Shown here: positions 61,656 to 64,000 of the stretch, piece by piece
How positions within the stretch are numbered: the stretch's first letter is position 1
Layout of the letters: every line of letters starts with the position of its first letter
DNA from: Flavobacterium quisquiliarum
GTDB lineage: Bacteria; Bacteroidota; Bacteroidia; Flavobacteriales; Flavobacteriaceae
Direction: 5' to 3'
DNA: 64,000 bases
Assembly (NCBI RefSeq): GCF_019308285.1
Contig: NZ_WWEM01000036.1
Coordinates: 75,217 to 139,216, forward strand
Translations under genes and position numbers: made by a program
The notes under the pieces: model-generated
Databases searched by the model: none
Seen by the model: the letters and a program-made list of their open reading frames with translations, nothing else
What the model was told of the DNA's origin: nothing

Positions 61656-62816
61656 TTAAAGTAGTGTTGTTCCGTTTGAGATTTTTACATCATAGAATTT
61701 TAATTCAATTCCAAATGTATCTAAATAAAGTTTCGAAAACTTACTTTTAACCTCATTTTCATATCCTTTTTTAACTAAATTGATAGTGCAGCCGCCAAAA
61801 CCGCCTCCCATAAGTCGAGAACCAATAATAGCATCGTCTTCTTTTGCAGTATCTACAAGGAAATCTAATTCTTCGCAGCTTACTTCATATTCTTGCGATA
61901 ATCCATAATGAGTTTCAAAAAGCAATTCTCCTAAAAGCTCAATATTTCCTTGATCCAAAGCTTCGCAGGCTTTAATAACTCGGTTAATTTCTTTAACAAC
62001 AAAATGAACTCTGCTGAAAACTTTTTCAGTCATTTTATCTTTAAGACTTAGAACCTGCTCTTCTGAAGCATCTCTAAAACTTTTTACTTCTGGAAAATGA
62101 CTTTTTATGATTGCTAATCCTTCTTCGCATTCAATTCTTCTGGTATTGTATTCTGATGTGAACAGCGAATGTTTTACATTAGAATCCAATAAAATCAAAG
62201 AATAGTCTTTAAAGTCGGCATTGTGATATTCAAAATCTAAAGTGTTGCAGTCTAATTTGATTACTTTGTTTTCTAAACCATGAACGCTTGAAAACTGATC
62301 CATAATTCCGCAGTTGATCCCAACCCAGTGTTCTGCTTTTTGTCCTAATAAAGAAATATCTACTTTCTCAATCTTTAAATCAAAAAGAGATTTGATTCCG
62401 AAAATCATTCCGCATTCCAAAGCCGCAGAAGAGGACAATCCAGAACCAACCGGAATATTACTGCTGAAAACACAGTTGAAACCTTCAAAAGAAAATCCGT
62501 TATCCTGCAGTTGTTTGATTACGCCTCGAATATAATTTGTCCAAACTACATCACTCAATTTAACTTCCTGAGTTAAGTCGATTTCAAATTCTTCGTTTAA
62601 ATCGATAGCGATAATTTTAGAAGTGTTGGTGTTGTTTTTTTCAAAAGCAAAACAAATTACTTTGTCAATTGCTGCTGGTAAAACATAACCGTCATTGTAG
62701 TCAACATGTTCTCCGATAATATTGATTCTTCCTGGAGAAAGTACCGTTTTCTGTGGAGAAGATCCGAAAGATTTCTCAAAAAAAGCAACGGTGTTTTGTA
62801 TTAAAATATCATTCAT
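61656..62816 (-). CDS. galK: Galactokinase
   Basis: 386-residue GHMP kinase making galactose 1-phosphate. The three motifs are PGRINIIGEHVDYNDGY (29-45, signature), PVGSGLSSSAALECG (phosphate loop) and RLMGGGFGGC (motif 3). It sits between galM and galT, and no gaps suggest separate regulation. Confidence 0.97.
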   Translation of the reverse strand: MNDILIQNTVAFFEKSFGSSPQKTVLSPGRINIIGEHVDYNDGYVLPAAIDKVICFAFEKNNTNTSKIIAIDLNEEFEIDLTQEVKLSDVVWTNYIRGVIKQLQDNGFSFEGFNCVFSSNIPVGSGLSSSAALECGMIFGIKSLFDLKIEKVDISLLGQKAEHWVGINCGIMDQFSSVHGLENKVIKLDCNTLDFEYHNADFKDYSLILLDSNVKHSLFTSEYNTRRIECEEGLAIIKSHFPEVKSFRDASEEQVLSLKDKMTEKVFSRVHFVVKEINRVIKACEALDQGNIELLGELLFETHYGLSQEYEVSCEELDFLVDTAKEDDAIIGSRLMGGGFGGCTINLVKKGYENEVKSKFSKLYLDTFGIELKFYDVKISNGTTLL

Positions 62817-62846
62817 TCTAGTTGTTGTAATTGTATTGGGTAATAG

Positions 62847-63899
62847 TTAGTTTAAGGTTTCAAATTGGTACACTGTTTTTTGAACATATTGTTCACCTTT
62901 TTTCAAAACAGCATTTGGGAAATGTGCCTGATTTGGCGCATCTGGGAAATTTTGTGTTTCAAAACAAATACCGCTTTGTGCATTGTAATCGACGTTTTCT
63001 TTTCCTTTTAGTTTTCCAAAACAATTCCCGCCTACATATATATGCACACTTGGCTGATCGGTATAAACATTCATTCGCAGTTTATTTTTTAAACTGATTA
63101 ATTGAGCAACGATTTCAGTTTTAGAATTGACTACGAAAGAATTGTCAATAGGAAACGGACAGTTTTTAGGCGCTCTAAAATCAAAATTGTGATCAGTTAA
63201 ATCAGTAAAATCTCCTGTTGGAATATTATCTGAATTCGTTTCCAGCATTTTAGCCGATTTGATAAACATCTGCTGTTCTAAAACATTTCCATCATGTCCG
63301 TCAAGATTAAAATAACTGTGATGCGTTAAATTAATAACGGTGTCTTCTGTTGACGTTGCTTTATATTCTAATTTTAATTCGTTTTCTTCTGTTAAAGTAT
63401 AGGTTAAGTAAACCGTCATTTCGCCAGGAAAATTTTCATCTAAATGTTGGCTCAAAAGACCAAAAGTAATGGACGGATTTTCGCCAGTTTTTGCATCGGT
63501 TACACTCCAAGCTTTTCTTCCAAATCCCATTGTTCCGCCGTGAAGTGTATTTCCATTATTGTTTCCGTCAAGCTGAAATTTTTTATCGTTCAAACTAAAA
63601 GTGGCTTTATGAATACGACCGGCGTAACGTCCAACCGTTGTTCCAAAATAAGGAGCACTTGGTAAATTATACGATTCTAAATACGATTCCAGATTATCAA
63701 ACCCTAATACAACATCGGTTAATTTTCCATTTACAGGAATCTGGATTGAAGTAACTGTTGCACCATAATTGATGATTTGAACATTCATTCCGTTTTTATT
63801 CACTAATTCAAATGAATAAATTTCTTCCTTATCAGGCATTAAACCAAACAATTTGCAATTATGAGTGTCCTTTAAATGAGATATGTGTTTTATTTCCAT
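62847..63899 (-). CDS. galM: Galactose mutarotase (aldose 1-epimerase)
   Basis: 350 residues from the ATG at 63899; the frame extends 13 codons to 63938 but crosses the -7 box TATTTTTG. INYGATVTSIQIPV, GNTLHGGTMGF, NLTHHSYFNLDGH (catalytic His) and GICFETQNFPDAPN (catalytic Glu) are as in GalM. It interconverts alpha and beta galactose ahead of GalK. First gene of the operon. Confidence 0.95.
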   Translation of the reverse strand: MEIKHISHLKDTHNCKLFGLMPDKEEIYSFELVNKNGMNVQIINYGATVTSIQIPVNGKLTDVVLGFDNLESYLESYNLPSAPYFGTTVGRYAGRIHKATFSLNDKKFQLDGNNNGNTLHGGTMGFGRKAWSVTDAKTGENPSITFGLLSQHLDENFPGEMTVYLTYTLTEENELKLEYKATSTEDTVINLTHHSYFNLDGHDGNVLEQQMFIKSAKMLETNSDNIPTGDFTDLTDHNFDFRAPKNCPFPIDNSFVVNSKTEIVAQLISLKNKLRMNVYTDQPSVHIYVGGNCFGKLKGKENVDYNAQSGICFETQNFPDAPNQAHFPNAVLKKGEQYVQKTVYQFETLN

Positions 63900-63923
63900 A
63901 TAATTTTTACCAATAATGAAATC

Positions 63924-63931
63924 CAAAAATA
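63924..63931 (-). promoter_or_regulatory. gal operon -7 box
   Basis: TATTTTTG on the minus strand, 25 bases before the galM ATG at 63899. No -33 TTG seen at the usual distance. Confidence 0.5.
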
Positions 63932-63942
63932 GAAACATTCTT

Positions 63943-63969
63943 TATATTTGCATACCAGTACCTACCAGT
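63943..63969 (+). promoter_or_regulatory. Divergent promoter with two TACCAGT repeats
   Basis: TATATTTG (63943-63950) fits a plus-strand -7 box. TACCAGT occurs at 63953 and 63963, exactly 10 bases apart (one helical turn), at the expected transcription start. It resembles a GntR-type or similar repressor site controlling the divergent gene and perhaps gal. Confidence 0.45.
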
Positions 63970-63989
63970 TTTTAATCTTAATAGTCAAA

Positions 63990-64000
63990 ATGACTTTATT
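63990..64000 (+). CDS. Possible start of a divergent gene, cut by the window edge
   Basis: ATG ACT TTA TT begins at 63990, 40 bases after the plus-strand -7 box. Only three codons are visible. A sugar regulator would be a usual neighbour of galM, but nothing here proves it. Confidence 0.25.

Overview
The window is AT-rich chromosomal DNA of a Flavobacterium (Bacteroidota), close to F. johnsoniae. The evidence is the Bacteroidota -7 promoter box TAnnTTTG before many genes, near-absence of Shine-Dalgarno sites, an aromatic amino acid lyase almost identical to the known F. johnsoniae tyrosine ammonia-lyase, and a complete flexirubin-type pigment locus. No tRNA, rRNA, CRISPR array, insertion sequence or prophage was seen.

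Layout. (1) 1-17.2 kb is core and housekeeping: the end of the ATP synthase operon (atpG), a noncoding repeat patch with three 89-bp tandem units, a GNAT acetyltransferase, then a plus-strand envelope run (flippase, dut, sugar nucleotidyltransferase, TPR protein, DUF4292 lipoprotein, EnvC-like protein). A minus-strand transglutaminase / alpha-E / ATP-grasp operon follows, whose ATP-grasp gene carries a one-base frameshift. Then come a CBS protein, rbfA, an FtsX-like permease, a MATE pump and dusB. (2) 17.35-52.35 kb is a dialkylresorcinol plus aryl polyene (flexirubin) biosynthesis and export locus, almost all on the minus strand. (3) 52.5-58.4 kb looks like a non-phosphorylating L-fucose (or similar deoxysugar) catabolic locus with a divergent AraC regulator. 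(4) 58.6-63.9 kb is a sodium/sugar symporter plus galT-galK-galM.

How the pigment genes fit together: tyrosine ammonia-lyase makes 4-coumarate, and the LuxE/PaaK-like ligase is the candidate activator. ACPs, ketosynthases with ketosynthase-like partners, FabG and three divergent hotdog proteins extend and dehydrate the polyene. DarA and DarB make the dialkylresorcinol. A thioesterase, a BtrH-like protein, a C45-family acyltransferase and two membrane-type acyltransferases are candidates for release and ester joining. LolA, lipoproteins, three tandem beta-barrels, an MMPL-acyltransferase fusion and an ABC exporter suggest delivery to the outer membrane. A divergent flavin-dependent halogenase/monooxygenase-like gene may tailor the product.

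The locus type is known. The features most worth a second look are the catalytically complementary hotdog proteins, the degenerate ketosynthase partners, the BtrH-like enzyme, the shared palindrome between the lyase and halogenase-like genes, the YxxxN dehydrogenase in the deoxysugar locus, and the 89-bp hairpin repeats.
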